From contig NZ_HG322950.1 in the NCBI RefSeq assembly GCF_000689415.1, positions 372,001 to 436,000 of the forward strand: a stretch of DNA of 64,000 nucleotides, read 5' to 3'. This document shows positions 29,198 to 37,438 of the stretch, one piece after another. Source of the DNA: Pseudomonas knackmussii B13. GTDB taxonomy: Bacteria > Pseudomonadota > Gammaproteobacteria > Pseudomonadales > Pseudomonadaceae. Positions within the stretch are counted from its first letter, which is position 1; every line of letters begins with the position of its first letter. A program made the translations under genes and the position numbers. Under the pieces are notes generated by a model, which made no database searches, had not been told where the DNA came from, and saw only the letters and a program-made list of their open reading frames with translations.

Positions 29198-29215
29198 GGC
29201 CGCAGCGCTGCGGCC
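29198..29215. promoter_or_regulatory. 18-bp perfect palindrome upstream of the iron-type ADH
   Basis: GGCCGCAGCGCTGCGGCC, 41 bases before the start codon. Could be an operator or a 5' UTR hairpin; no regulator gene is adjacent. Confidence 0.4.
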
Positions 29216-29256
29216 TACGGATTTTCCGCAGTACAACGACAAGATCGGGGACCGTC

Positions 29257-30414
29257 ATGCAGCCTTTCAGCTTCGCCACCACCGCGCAGATCCTCTGCGA
29301 AAGTGGTTCCGCCGTCCGCCTGGGCGAACTCTGTCGCGAGCGCGGCGCCAGTCGCGTGTTGCTGGTCAGCGATCCGGGCATCACCCGCCTGGGAATGCTC
29401 GACGGCGTGCTGCCGGGCTTCGCCAGTGCCGGCGTGGCCATCGAAGTCTTCGACCAGGTGCTTGCCGATCCGCCTGAAAGCGTGGTCCTGCAAGCGGTGG
29501 CGCAAGCGCGTTCGATGGGAGCGCAACTGGTCGTCGGCTTCGGCGGCGGCAGCTCCATGGACGTCGCCAAGCTGGTCGCGCTGCTGGCCCATCCGCAGGC
29601 GATCCAGGGCCTCGGCGAGGTGTTCGGCGTGGGCAATGCGCGTGGCCCACGGCTGCCGCTGATCCAGGTGCCGACCACCGCCGGCACCGGTTCGGAGGTC
29701 ACCCCCATCGCCATCGTTACCACCGGCGAAACTACCAAGACCGGAGTGGTCAGCCCCTACTTGCTGCCCGACCTGGCAGTGCTCGACGCCGACCTGACCC
29801 TCGGCCTGCCGCCGTCGGTAACCGCCGCCACTGGCATCGACGCCATGGTCCACGCCATCGAGGCTTACACCAGCAAGCTGAAGAAGAACCCGCTGTCCGA
29901 CCTGCTGGCTCGCGAGGCGCTGCGCCTGCTCGCCGGCAATCTCGACGAAGTGGTGCGCAACGGCGCCAACCGCGAGGCGCGCCAGGCCATGCTGCTGGGC
30001 GCCTGCCTGGCCGGGCAGGCGTTCGCCAACGCGCCGGTGGCAGCCGTGCATGCGCTGGCCTATCCGCTGGGCGGGCACTTCCATATCCCCCACGGCCTGA
30101 GCAATGCGCTGGTGCTACCGGAGGTGATCCGCTTCAACGCGGCGTCGGCGGCGCCGCTTTACGCCGAGCTGGCGCCGCTGCTGCTGGGCTCGCGCCTGCA
30201 AGCAGGTGGCGACCTCACCGAGCAGTTCATCGCCGAGCTGGCCGAGCTGAGCCCGCGCAGCGGCCTGCCGTCGCGGCTGCGTGATGCCGGGGTGCCGGAG
30301 GAACGCTTGCCGACGCTGGCGCGCGACGCCATGCTCCAGCAGCGCCTGCTGGTCAACAACCCGCGCGAAGTGAGCGAGGCCGACGCCCTCGCCATCTACC
30401 GCGCCGCCTACTGA
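29257..30414 (+). CDS. Iron-containing (group III) alcohol dehydrogenase
   Basis: 385-residue NAD(P)-dependent dehydrogenase. The GGGSSMD motif of the cofactor site is present (FGGGSSMDVAKL), as is the family signature PTTAGTGSEVTPIAIVT. Metal-binding histidines fall in GIDAMVHAIEAYTS and HALAYPLGGHFHIPHG. The start at 29257 gives the normal family length. It is followed 8 bases later by a thioesterase gene. Confidence 0.92.
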   Translation: MQPFSFATTAQILCESGSAVRLGELCRERGASRVLLVSDPGITRLGMLDGVLPGFASAGVAIEVFDQVLADPPESVVLQAVAQARSMGAQLVVGFGGGSSMDVAKLVALLAHPQAIQGLGEVFGVGNARGPRLPLIQVPTTAGTGSEVTPIAIVTTGETTKTGVVSPYLLPDLAVLDADLTLGLPPSVTAATGIDAMVHAIEAYTSKLKKNPLSDLLAREALRLLAGNLDEVVRNGANREARQAMLLGACLAGQAFANAPVAAVHALAYPLGGHFHIPHGLSNALVLPEVIRFNAASAAPLYAELAPLLLGSRLQAGGDLTEQFIAELAELSPRSGLPSRLRDAGVPEERLPTLARDAMLQQRLLVNNPREVSEADALAIYRAAY

Positions 30415-30422
30415 GGAAGCCG

Positions 30423-30863
30423 ATGAGCCAGGAACATCCCAGCCGCAGCGATTACCGGCACTTCCAGCCGATCACCACGCGCTGGCACGACAACGACGTC
30501 TATGGCCACGTGAACAACGTGACCTACTACGGCTTCTTCGACACCGCGGTGAACACCTACCTGATCGAGAGCGGCGGGCTGGATATCCACGATGGCGAGG
30601 TGGTCGGCTTCGTGGTCAGTTCCAGCTGCGACTACTTCGCCCCGGTGGCCTTCCCCGAGCGCATCGAGGTGGGACTGCGGGTCGGCAAGCTGGGCAACAG
30701 TTCGGTGCAGTACGAGCTGGCGGTGTTCCGCGCCGGCGAAGAGCTGGCCTGCGCCGCCGGGCGCTTCGTGCATGTCTTCGTCGAGCGCGCGAGCAATCGC
30801 CCGGTCGCGATTCCGCCGCCGCTGCGCGAAGCCATGCAGGCGTTGCTGATCGAGCAGCCCTGA
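30423..30863 (+). CDS. Acyl-CoA thioesterase, YbgC/4HBT hotdog family
   Basis: 146-residue hotdog thioesterase. The 4HBT motif TRWHDNDVYGHVNNVTYYGFFDTAVN contains the catalytic Asp. It sits in an operon with the alcohol dehydrogenase and overlaps the next gene by one base (TGATG). The acyl substrate is unknown. Confidence 0.9.
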   Translation: MSQEHPSRSDYRHFQPITTRWHDNDVYGHVNNVTYYGFFDTAVNTYLIESGGLDIHDGEVVGFVVSSSCDYFAPVAFPERIEVGLRVGKLGNSSVQYELAVFRAGEELACAAGRFVHVFVERASNRPVAIPPPLREAMQALLIEQP

Positions 30864-31564
30864 TGGAGGCGCAGCCGTCCTACCGCCTGCTGCGCATCGA
30901 CTTCACCGATGACCAGGCGTGCGCCTTCTGCCCGAACCGCCTGACCACCGGGATCGGCCGGGTGCTGGTCGACGACGCGGGCAAGGAGGTTTTCGCCGGC
31001 CCGGTGTGCGCGAAGAAGCACGCGCGCAACGCCGGCGAGAAAGTCCCTGATCTCACCCTCGCCAGCTTCGAGCCCGACAGCGGCAAGGCCGCACCCACGC
31101 CGGGGACGAAGCGCAAGGCGCCGGCCGAACGGCGTGCGCCGCGCGTATCCGACGAGGAAGCGCAGCGCCAACGCGCGATCAGCTACCTGCTGCTGCGCGC
31201 CGAGAAGCTCGCCGCTTACAAGGGCATGTGCTTCGGCAGGCTGCAGGAGGTCTACGAGCGTTATCGGGCGCGCGGGCTGTCGGAGAACGACCAGACCTAT
31301 CTGCAGAACCTGATGGCCAAGGTCGAGCGCGAACGGCCGGAGTATGGCTACGCCAACCTGCAGGCGCTGTATGCCTGTCACTTCTGGATCGAGCGTTTCC
31401 TTGGCGAGGAAGACAGTGGCTTCATCCGTGGCCTGCGTCATTACCTGCGCACCCACCTGTACCTGAAGCCGGCGCAGATCGAGGGCCTGAACAAGTGGTT
31501 CGAGCGCCGCGAGGGCATGATTTCCATCAAGCCCGATGCCTTCCAGCTGCCCGAAGAAGCCTGA
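30863..31564 (+). CDS. Conserved hypothetical protein with N-terminal CxxC motif
   Basis: 233-residue cytoplasmic protein. The N-terminus DDQACAFCPNRLTTGIGRVLVDDAGKEVFAGPVCAKKHA has Cys residues spaced like a small zinc-binding treble clef. A charged linker (about 70-90) follows, then a helical C-terminal half. I do not recognise the family. It is coupled to the thioesterase gene and ends before a terminator. Confidence 0.75.
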   Translation: MEAQPSYRLLRIDFTDDQACAFCPNRLTTGIGRVLVDDAGKEVFAGPVCAKKHARNAGEKVPDLTLASFEPDSGKAAPTPGTKRKAPAERRAPRVSDEEAQRQRAISYLLLRAEKLAAYKGMCFGRLQEVYERYRARGLSENDQTYLQNLMAKVERERPEYGYANLQALYACHFWIERFLGEEDSGFIRGLRHYLRTHLYLKPAQIEGLNKWFERREGMISIKPDAFQLPEEA

Positions 31565-31581
31565 CGATCCCGTGCTGAAAC

Positions 31582-31611
31582 GAAGAAGCCCCCCGATTGG
31601 CGGGCTTCTTC
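31582..31611 (+). terminator. Terminator of the ADH/thioesterase operon
   Basis: GAAGAAGCCC...GGGCTTCTTC hairpin just past the stop at 31564. It is symmetric, so it may also act for the convergent glycine-zipper gene (GAAGAAGCCC on the other strand). Confidence 0.75.
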
Positions 31612-31628
31612 ACATGGCGCCTGAGGGA

Positions 31629-32048
31629 TCAGTCGCGATGTTTGTTCTTGTGCTTGTGTTTGTGCTTGTGGCCGCCCGAATGGTCGTGATCGTTGTCATC
31701 GGCCATCGAGTTGCCCAGCGCGCCGCCTGCCGCACCGCCCAGGCCGGCACCGATGGCCGCGCCGGTGGAGCCGCCGACCTTGTTGCCGATCACCGAGCCG
31801 CCGGCCGCGCCCAGGCCGCCACCGATGGCTGCCTCGGTCTTCTTGCCGTCCTTCGCGCTCATGGCGCCGCCGGCCGCACCGCCGACGCCGGCGCCGATGG
31901 CCGCGCCGGTGCTGCCGCCCAGGGCTCCGCCAACCACGTTGCCGAGGGCGCCGCCCAGGCCGCCGCCGACTGCGGCGTTGGTGTTGTCATCGGCCATTGC
32001 AACGCTGGCCAGCAGGCTGAGAGTCAGTACCGAGAGAGTCTTGCGCAT
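31629..32048 (-). CDS. Glycine-zipper protein with His/Lys-rich tail, copy 1
   Basis: 139-residue exported protein: signal peptide MRKTLSVLTLSLLASVAMA, then repeated GG-AxGxxxG units such as GSTGAAIGAGVGGAAGG, and a tail HSGGHKHKHKHKNKHRD. Glycine zippers pack membrane helices, and such proteins are usually outer-membrane associated. The His-Lys tail could bind metal or lipid phosphate; that is inference. I prefer the ATG at 32048 with AAGG upstream over a TTG two codons earlier. Confidence 0.8.
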   Translation of the reverse strand: MRKTLSVLTLSLLASVAMADDNTNAAVGGGLGGALGNVVGGALGGSTGAAIGAGVGGAAGGAMSAKDGKKTEAAIGGGLGAAGGSVIGNKVGGSTGAAIGAGLGGAAGGALGNSMADDNDHDHSGGHKHKHKHKNKHRD

Positions 32049-32096
32049 GTTCAAACCTTGCTAGGAGGGGAGGTAGAACGATTGTTCCGGACATGA

Positions 32097-32123
32097 AACA
32101 GCCGGGCAAGGGTGCCCGGCTGT
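32097..32123. terminator. Terminator between the two glycine-zipper genes
   Basis: ACAGCCGGGCA...TGCCCGGCTGT hairpin; read on the minus strand it is followed by TTCATG, past the stop of copy 2. Confidence 0.7.
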
Positions 32124-32157
32124 TCGGTGCTGGAGAATTAATCCTGCCTGAGCTGGA

Positions 32158-32658
32158 TCAATCCCAGTCGCGATGATGGCGGTGGTGGTGCTTGTACCAG
32201 CCGCGGTGACGGCCACGGTCGTGCCAGTGGCGATCGTCGTCGTAGTAGCGCGCGTGACGGTAGCCGCGACGGCCATCGTAATCGTCGTCGTCATCGCGGT
32301 TGCTGTCGGCGTAGTGGTTGCCCAGCGCACCGCCGGCGCCGCCGCCCAGGGCCGAGCCGATCAGGCCGCCGGTGGAGCCGCCGACCTTGTTGCCGATCAC
32401 CTGGCCGCCCGCCGCGCCCAGGCCGCCGCCGATGGCAGCTTCAGTCTTGTTGCCGCGATGGGCGCCAACGGCGCCACCGGCTGCGCCGCCGACACCAGCA
32501 CCGATGGCAGCACCGGTGCTACCACCCATGGCCTGGCCGACGACGGAGCCCAGTACCCCGCCCAGCGCGCCACCGACGCCTGCACGGGTGTCGCCGTCCG
32601 CGAAGGCGGTACCACCGACCAGCGCAAGAGACAGCATGAGCATCGAGGAGTACTTCAT
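32158..32658 (-). CDS. Glycine-zipper protein with Asp- and His-rich tail, copy 2
   Basis: 166-residue exported protein: signal peptide MKYSSMLMLSLALVGGTAFA, glycine-zipper core (GSTGAAIGAGVGGAAGGAVG, GGLGAAGGQVIGNKVGGS) nearly identical to copy 1, then a longer tail with an Asp run (NRDDDDDYDGRRGYRH) and a His/Arg end (HHHRHHRDWD). Tandem paralogue of copy 1 separated by a terminator, so independently transcribed. Confidence 0.8.
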   Translation of the reverse strand: MKYSSMLMLSLALVGGTAFADGDTRAGVGGALGGVLGSVVGQAMGGSTGAAIGAGVGGAAGGAVGAHRGNKTEAAIGGGLGAAGGQVIGNKVGGSTGGLIGSALGGGAGGALGNHYADSNRDDDDDYDGRRGYRHARYYDDDRHWHDRGRHRGWYKHHHRHHRDWD

Positions 32659-33010
32659 AGAGAGGTTCTCTACTGTGTGGATGTTGGCGGCGATGCTGGG
32701 GTTGTCAGAAACGCCTTACAAGCGTCAGCCGACGAATGACGCGACTTGCATCAAAAAATGCAAGTATTTGATTTGAGGTCAGAACTTTTTCTAATTCAGC
32801 CTGTCTGAGTGTTGTTCCGAGGTCTTGAATGTCGCGTGATTTACTCACAATTTGCCATTGAAATGATGGCTTCTCACGCAGATCCCGGTTCCTGCCCGTT
32901 TTATCCCTTCAGATGTTTCTTACATAGCTTCGCAACGGTTTTCCGGGTTGTGCGGGATGCGCATGCGCGTTCCTGCAGGGAGGCGCCGGACTTTACGCGC
33001 ACGCCGAACT

Positions 33011-33129
33011 GCCCCCTCTCCCTTCAGGGAGAGGGCTGGGGAGAGGGTTGCGGACTTCGACGATGCGCCGGCGTTGGGCCTGACTCCGTTCCCCCTCCCT
33101 AACCCTCCCCCGAAAGCGGGAGAGGGGAC
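33011..33129. repeat. CCCTCTCCC-type inverted repeat
   Basis: The left part CCCTCTCCCTTCAGGGAGAG and following CTGGGGAGAGGG and the right part CCCTCCCTAACCCTCCCCC with GCGGGAGAGGGG are partly complementary, with a spacer of about 40 bases. This is a common intergenic repeat type in high-GC gammaproteobacteria. Confidence 0.7.
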
Positions 33130-33172
33130 TGATCGGCAGAGCGGGTTGTGCTGTCGTCATCCGGTTGATTGG

Positions 33173-33200
33173 GTTCGCGAGCAAGCTCGCTCCTACAAGG
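33173..33200. repeat. Single REP half-unit (GAGCGAGC class)
   Basis: TTCGCGAGCAAGCTCGCTCC without the partner arm seen elsewhere. Lies 37 bases beyond the stop of the leftward molybdoenzyme gene. Confidence 0.8.
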
Positions 33201-33236
33201 TGGCGCCGCGGACTTCGCGGCTGCGCCCAACGACCC

Positions 33237-35561
33237 TCAGAGAATCCGGCTGGCGTCCTCGCGCGCGGCTTCCAGGCGCACCGCGACGAACTTCGAGGTC
33301 GGCGTGAAGCTGCCCTCGCCATGGCTTTCCAGCGGCACCAGTGGGTTGGTTTCCGGGTAGTAGGCGGCGGCCTGCCCCTCGGGGACGTCGAACGCCAGCA
33401 GGGTGAAGTTGCTCACCCGGCGCTCCACGCCGTCGCTCCACAACGAAACCATGTCGATCTTCTGCCCCGGCTCGAAGCCCAGGCGGCGGATGTCCGCCTC
33501 ATTGGCGAAGACCACCTCGCGCTGCCCGCGCACGCCTCGATAGCGGTCGTCCAGGCCGTAGACGGTGGTGTTGTACTGGTCGTGGGAGCGCAGCGTCTGC
33601 AGGATCAGGTCGGGCTTCTCGCCGGTCTGGCGCACCTGTTCGGGCAGCAGGTCGGCGGGCAGCACGCTGGCGGCGAAATTGGCCTTGCCGGTGGCGGTAG
33701 TCCAGCGCCGTTCGCCAGCCGAGTTGCCGAGGTGGAAGCCGCCCGGGTTGGCCACGCGGCGATTGAAGTCGGCGAAACCGGGAATGGTGTCGGCGATCAG
33801 GTCGCGGATACGGTCGTAGTTGGCGATCAGCGCGTCCCAGTCCACCGGATGGTCGCCCAGGGTGGCCTTGGCGATGCCGGCGACGATCGCCGGCTCCGAG
33901 CGCATCTGCTTCGACAGCGGCTCCAGCTGGCCGTAGGAGGCGTGGATCATGCTGAACGAGTCTTCCACCGTGACCGCCTGCGGGCCGCCGGCCTGGCGGT
34001 CGATGTCGGTGCGGCCCAGGCACGGCAGGATCAGCGCGTCGGTGCCGCAGGTCAGGTGGCTGCGGTTGAGCTTGGTGCTGATGTGCACGGTCAGCGCGCA
34101 GCTCTCCAGCGCCTGGTGGGTGCGCGGGCTGTCCGGGGTGGCCTGGGCGAAGTTGCCGCCCAGCCCGATGAAGACCTTGGAGCGGCCTTCGAGCATCGCG
34201 TTGATGGCTTCCACGGTGTTGTGCCCGTTGTGCCGTGGCACGCGGAAGTCGAAGCGTTTCTCCAGGGCATCGAGCAGCGCCACCGGCGGCCGGTCGTTGA
34301 TGCCCATGGTGCGGTCGCCCTGCACGTTGCTGTGGCCGCGCACCGGGCAGAGGCCGGCGCCGGGGCGGCCGACGTTGCCGCGCAGCAGTTGCAGGTTGAC
34401 CACTTCCTGGATGGTCGGCACCGAGTGGCGGTGCTGGGTGAGGCCCATGGCCCAGCAGGCGATGACCCGCTCGGCGCGGCGGTACATGGTGGCTGCTGTT
34501 TCGATCTCGGCCAGGCTAAGGCCGGACTGCTCGACGATGTGCTCCCAGGGGGTGGCGTCCACTTCCGCCAGGTAGGCGTCGACGCCGTCGGTGTGTTCAG
34601 CGATGAAGGCATGGTCGAACACCGCCGGCTCGCCCTTGGCCTGGGCTTCGCGCTCCCACTGCAGGAGGAACTTGGCCATGCCGCGCACGGCGGCCATGTC
34701 GCCGCCCAACGCCGGGCGGAAGAACGCGGTGTTCAGCGGCCGCGAACCGTTGGAGAGCATCTCCAGGGCGTGCTGCGGATGCTGGAAGCGCTCCAGGCCG
34801 CGCTCCTTCAGCGGGTTGAAGGCCACCACCTGGGCGCCGCGCTGCACCGCTTCGCGCAGCGGTTCGAGCATGCGCGGATGGTTGGTGCCGGGGTTCTGGC
34901 CGAAGACGAAGATGGCGTCGGCGTGTTCGAAGTCGGCGAAGGTCACGCTGCCCTTGCCGACCCCGACGCTGCGCCCGAGGGCCACGCCGCTGGCCTCGTG
35001 GCACATGTTCGAGCAGTCCGGGAAGTTGTTGGTGCCGTAGGCGCGGACGAACAGCTGGTAGAGATAGGCCGCCTCGTTGCTGGCCCGGCCGGAGGTGTAG
35101 AACTCGGCCTGGTCGGGGCTTTCCAGGGCGCGCAGGTGCTGACCGATGAGGGCGAAGGCGTCGTCCCAGCTCACCGGCACGTAGCGGTCCTGGGCGCGGT
35201 CGTAGCGCATCGGCTCGGTCAGCCGGCCCTGGTACTCCAGCCAGTAGTCGCTTTGCTGGCGCAGGGCGCTGACGCTGTGGCGGGCGAAGAAGGCCGCGTC
35301 GACGCGGCGCTTGGTGGCTTCCCAGTTGACCGCCTTGGCGCCGTTCTCGCAGAACTTGACGCGGCCGTCCTCGGGCGAGTCGCCCCAGGCGCAACCGGGG
35401 CAGTCGAAGCCGCCGTTCTGGTTGGTCTTGAGCAGGGCGCGCAGGTTCTTGAACGGCTGCTTGCTGTCCAGCCAGAAGCGCGTGACGGAGATGAGCGCGC
35501 CCCAGCCGGCGGCGGCGCCCTTGTAGGGTTGGTAACGGGGGTTGATCGGTTGCAGGCTCAT
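33237..35561 (-). CDS. FdhF/YdeP-type molybdopterin oxidoreductase
   Basis: 774-residue Mo-bis-MGD enzyme of the formate dehydrogenase alpha/YdeP group. The start is MSLQPINPRYQPYKGAAAGWGAL, characteristic of the family. A Cys cluster (GGFDCPGCAWGDSPEDGRVKFCENG) lies near residue 52. The MGD-binding regions include FYTSGRASNEAAYLYQLFVRAYGTNNFPDC and AWSM-like QNPGTNHPRMLEPLR. Family members have no proven substrate; some confer acid tolerance in E. coli. The adjacent fdhD supports a sulfurated Mo cofactor. The start overlaps the fdhD stop. Confidence 0.9.
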   Translation of the reverse strand: MSLQPINPRYQPYKGAAAGWGALISVTRFWLDSKQPFKNLRALLKTNQNGGFDCPGCAWGDSPEDGRVKFCENGAKAVNWEATKRRVDAAFFARHSVSALRQQSDYWLEYQGRLTEPMRYDRAQDRYVPVSWDDAFALIGQHLRALESPDQAEFYTSGRASNEAAYLYQLFVRAYGTNNFPDCSNMCHEASGVALGRSVGVGKGSVTFADFEHADAIFVFGQNPGTNHPRMLEPLREAVQRGAQVVAFNPLKERGLERFQHPQHALEMLSNGSRPLNTAFFRPALGGDMAAVRGMAKFLLQWEREAQAKGEPAVFDHAFIAEHTDGVDAYLAEVDATPWEHIVEQSGLSLAEIETAATMYRRAERVIACWAMGLTQHRHSVPTIQEVVNLQLLRGNVGRPGAGLCPVRGHSNVQGDRTMGINDRPPVALLDALEKRFDFRVPRHNGHNTVEAINAMLEGRSKVFIGLGGNFAQATPDSPRTHQALESCALTVHISTKLNRSHLTCGTDALILPCLGRTDIDRQAGGPQAVTVEDSFSMIHASYGQLEPLSKQMRSEPAIVAGIAKATLGDHPVDWDALIANYDRIRDLIADTIPGFADFNRRVANPGGFHLGNSAGERRWTTATGKANFAASVLPADLLPEQVRQTGEKPDLILQTLRSHDQYNTTVYGLDDRYRGVRGQREVVFANEADIRRLGFEPGQKIDMVSLWSDGVERRVSNFTLLAFDVPEGQAAAYYPETNPLVPLESHGEGSFTPTSKFVAVRLEAAREDASRIL

Positions 35562-36412
35562 GGGCGGTCGGGTCGTCCGTGGGCGTCCGGCGCGGGGCTG
35601 TAGACCCGCGGTGCGCTGTGGTGGGGAAGGTGGATCAGGTTCAGGTTGTGCTTGCGCGCCCAGTTCACGGTCAGCGCGCTGGGCGCGGAAAGGCTGACCA
35701 GGGTGGCGATGCCGGCGCGCACGGCCTTGTGGATAAGCTCCAGGCTGCAGCGGCTGGTGACGACCACGAAACCGTCGCGGCCGTCGAGGTGTTGCCGCTT
35801 GATCGCGCCGATCAGCTTGTCGAGGGCGTTGTGCCGGCCGATATCCTCGCGGCACAGGCGAATCTCGCCAGAGCCATCGACATAGAGCGCCGCGTGCAGG
35901 GCGCCGCTGCGCCGGGCCAGGTCCTGTGCCTGGTCGATGCGCTGGCGCAGGTTCTGCAGGTGCGCTGCCGGCGGCAGGGCGGCGGGCTCGAGGACGCGCA
36001 GCGTGGGCAGCGCCTGCTCCAGGGCTTCCACCCCGCACAGGCCGCAGCCGCTGGTGCCGGCCAGTTGCCGGCGCTGGCGCTTGAGGGCCCAGAAGGCGCG
36101 GTTGGCGATCTGCACTTCGGCGCTGATGGCGTCGCCGAGGCGGTTCAGGCGGACGTCATAGATGTCGTCGATGGAGTCCACCAGTCCGCTGCTCAGGCTG
36201 AAGCCGTGGACGAAGTCCTCGAGGTCGGCCGGGGAGACCATCATCACCGCCTGGCTGAGGCCGTTGTAGGCAATCGCCAGGGCGGCCTCTTCGGCCAGCA
36301 CGGCGCTGCCAAGGCTGCTCGCATCGGACAGTTCGGCGTAGCTGTAGCCGCCGTCGGCAACGGCGGGGGGGCCGTCGTCGGGTGACGCCGGGCGGGGGGG
36401 CGGGCAAGGCAT
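35558..36412 (-). CDS. fdhD: Formate dehydrogenase accessory sulfurtransferase FdhD
   Basis: 284-residue protein that moves sulfur from IscS to the Mo cofactor of formate-dehydrogenase-like enzymes. The catalytic pair is C123/C126 in SGCGLCGVEAL; the C-terminal half has FVVTSRCSLELIHKAVRAGIATLVSLSAPS. It overlaps the start of the molybdoenzyme gene by four bases. A short Pro-rich N-terminus (residues 1-15) may mean that the true start is slightly downstream. Confidence 0.93.
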   Translation of the reverse strand: MPCPPPRPASPDDGPPAVADGGYSYAELSDASSLGSAVLAEEAALAIAYNGLSQAVMMVSPADLEDFVHGFSLSSGLVDSIDDIYDVRLNRLGDAISAEVQIANRAFWALKRQRRQLAGTSGCGLCGVEALEQALPTLRVLEPAALPPAAHLQNLRQRIDQAQDLARRSGALHAALYVDGSGEIRLCREDIGRHNALDKLIGAIKRQHLDGRDGFVVVTSRCSLELIHKAVRAGIATLVSLSAPSALTVNWARKHNLNLIHLPHHSAPRVYSPAPDAHGRPDRP

Positions 36413-36490
36413 GGGCGGGGCCCTGTTTTCTAGTAGTGGAGCCAGCCTAGGCCGCTCTACGCAGGGCGTCTAATCGGTAGTGCCGATACT

Positions 36491-36511
36491 GTGATAGACG
36501 CGCTCTATCAC
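36491..36511. promoter_or_regulatory. Candidate LysR operator upstream of fdhD
   Basis: GTGATAGA-CGCGC-TCTATCAC, a perfect 8-bp inverted repeat containing ATAG-N7-CTAT and the T-N11-A core of LysR sites. It overlaps the last codon of lysR and is 79-99 bases before the fdhD start. A second repeat, ATCGG-TAGTG-CCGAT (about 36471-36485), lies beside it toward fdhD, giving a two-site arrangement. Confidence 0.55.
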
Positions 36512-37401
36512 TGCTCGTCGGATTCGAGCAGGCGCCGGGCCTCTTCGAAGCAGGCGTCGGCCAGCGCCGAGCGTGGTTCGGAGTGGCGCAGGATCAACCC
36601 GAGCGGCGCCAGGGTCCGCGCATCCTCGATCGGCACCAGGCGCAGGTGGCTGTCGCGGCCTTCCAGGCCGCTGCCCAGGGGCATCACGGCGCAGCACAGG
36701 CCGCGCTCCACGGCTTGCAGCAGCTGGTGCACGGCATCGGTTTCCAGGCGGATGCGAGGCGTCAGTCCGTGGCTGCGGAAACCGTGGTCGATGGACTGGC
36801 GGAAGTGCATGCCGCTCGACATCAGCCCCAGCGGCAGCTCGGCCAGGGCCTTCCAGCCCAGGCTGTGGCCGTCGATGGCGAAATGCCGTTGGTCGTACAG
36901 CAGGCCCATGCGCGTGTCGGCGAGCACCAGGCTGTCGAAGTGCGTGCTGTCCAGGCGCTCGAGGTAGGACAGGCCGAGGTCCAGCTGATTGCGGCCGAGG
37001 CCTTCGAGGATCTGCTCCGAGCTCAGGGCGAACAGCTGGAAGCGCAGCTCCGGATGGCGCTCGGCGAACAGGCCGATCAGTTGCATGGGGTCGAAGCCGG
37101 CCAGCGGCACCACGCCCAGGCGCAGGGTGCCGACCAACTGGCCGCGGCAGGCTGCGGCCTCGGCATACAGGCCGTCATGGGCGGCAAGCAGGCTGCGCGC
37201 CCAGGCCAGCACGCGCTCGCCGGCCTCGGTGAAGCCCTCGAAACGCTGCCCGCGGCGCACCAGCTCCAGGCCCAGCTCCTCTTCCAGCGAGCGCAGGCGC
37301 ATGGACAGCGTCGGCTGGGTGACGTGGCAGCGCGCGGCGGCCTGGCCGAAGTGGCGGGTCTCGTCGAGCGCGCAGAGGAATTTCAGTTGCTTGATGTCCA
37401 T
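36508..37401 (-). CDS. LysR-family transcriptional regulator
   Basis: 297-residue regulator. The N-terminal winged HTH reads LCALDETRHFGQAAARCHVTQPTLSMRLRSLEEELG (about 8-43); the rest is the effector-binding domain. It lies directly upstream of fdhD and the molybdoenzyme gene on the same strand, so it probably controls them. The effector is unknown; no redox cysteine pair of OxyR type is seen. The start at 37401 gives the standard N-terminus MDIKQLKFLCAL. Confidence 0.9.
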   Translation of the reverse strand: MDIKQLKFLCALDETRHFGQAAARCHVTQPTLSMRLRSLEEELGLELVRRGQRFEGFTEAGERVLAWARSLLAAHDGLYAEAAACRGQLVGTLRLGVVPLAGFDPMQLIGLFAERHPELRFQLFALSSEQILEGLGRNQLDLGLSYLERLDSTHFDSLVLADTRMGLLYDQRHFAIDGHSLGWKALAELPLGLMSSGMHFRQSIDHGFRSHGLTPRIRLETDAVHQLLQAVERGLCCAVMPLGSGLEGRDSHLRLVPIEDARTLAPLGLILRHSEPRSALADACFEEARRLLESDEQ

Positions 37402-37438
37402 GGGGGTTTCCCGGCGGGAGGGGTGGTTCAAGCTGAAT

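Larger units (their letters stand above)
32659..33236. other. 578-bp gene-free region
   Basis: The left half (about 32700-32950) is AT-rich for this genome and carries a short inverted repeat, ACTTGCAT-N6-ATGCAAGT (32744-32765). The right half carries a CCCTCTCCC-type dispersed repeat and a REP half-unit. I found no credible coding frame with an RBS. Confidence 0.7.

Noticed and set aside
33165..35603. Long open frame antisense to the molybdoenzyme gene (812 codons)
   Set aside because: Same reason: the minus-strand protein is complete with cofactor motifs, and the antisense frame starts inside a REP half-unit.
36413..36507. Terminator after lysR
   Set aside because: The inverted repeat at 36491-36511 overlaps the last lysR codon and lacks a T tract; position and spacing fit an operator better.
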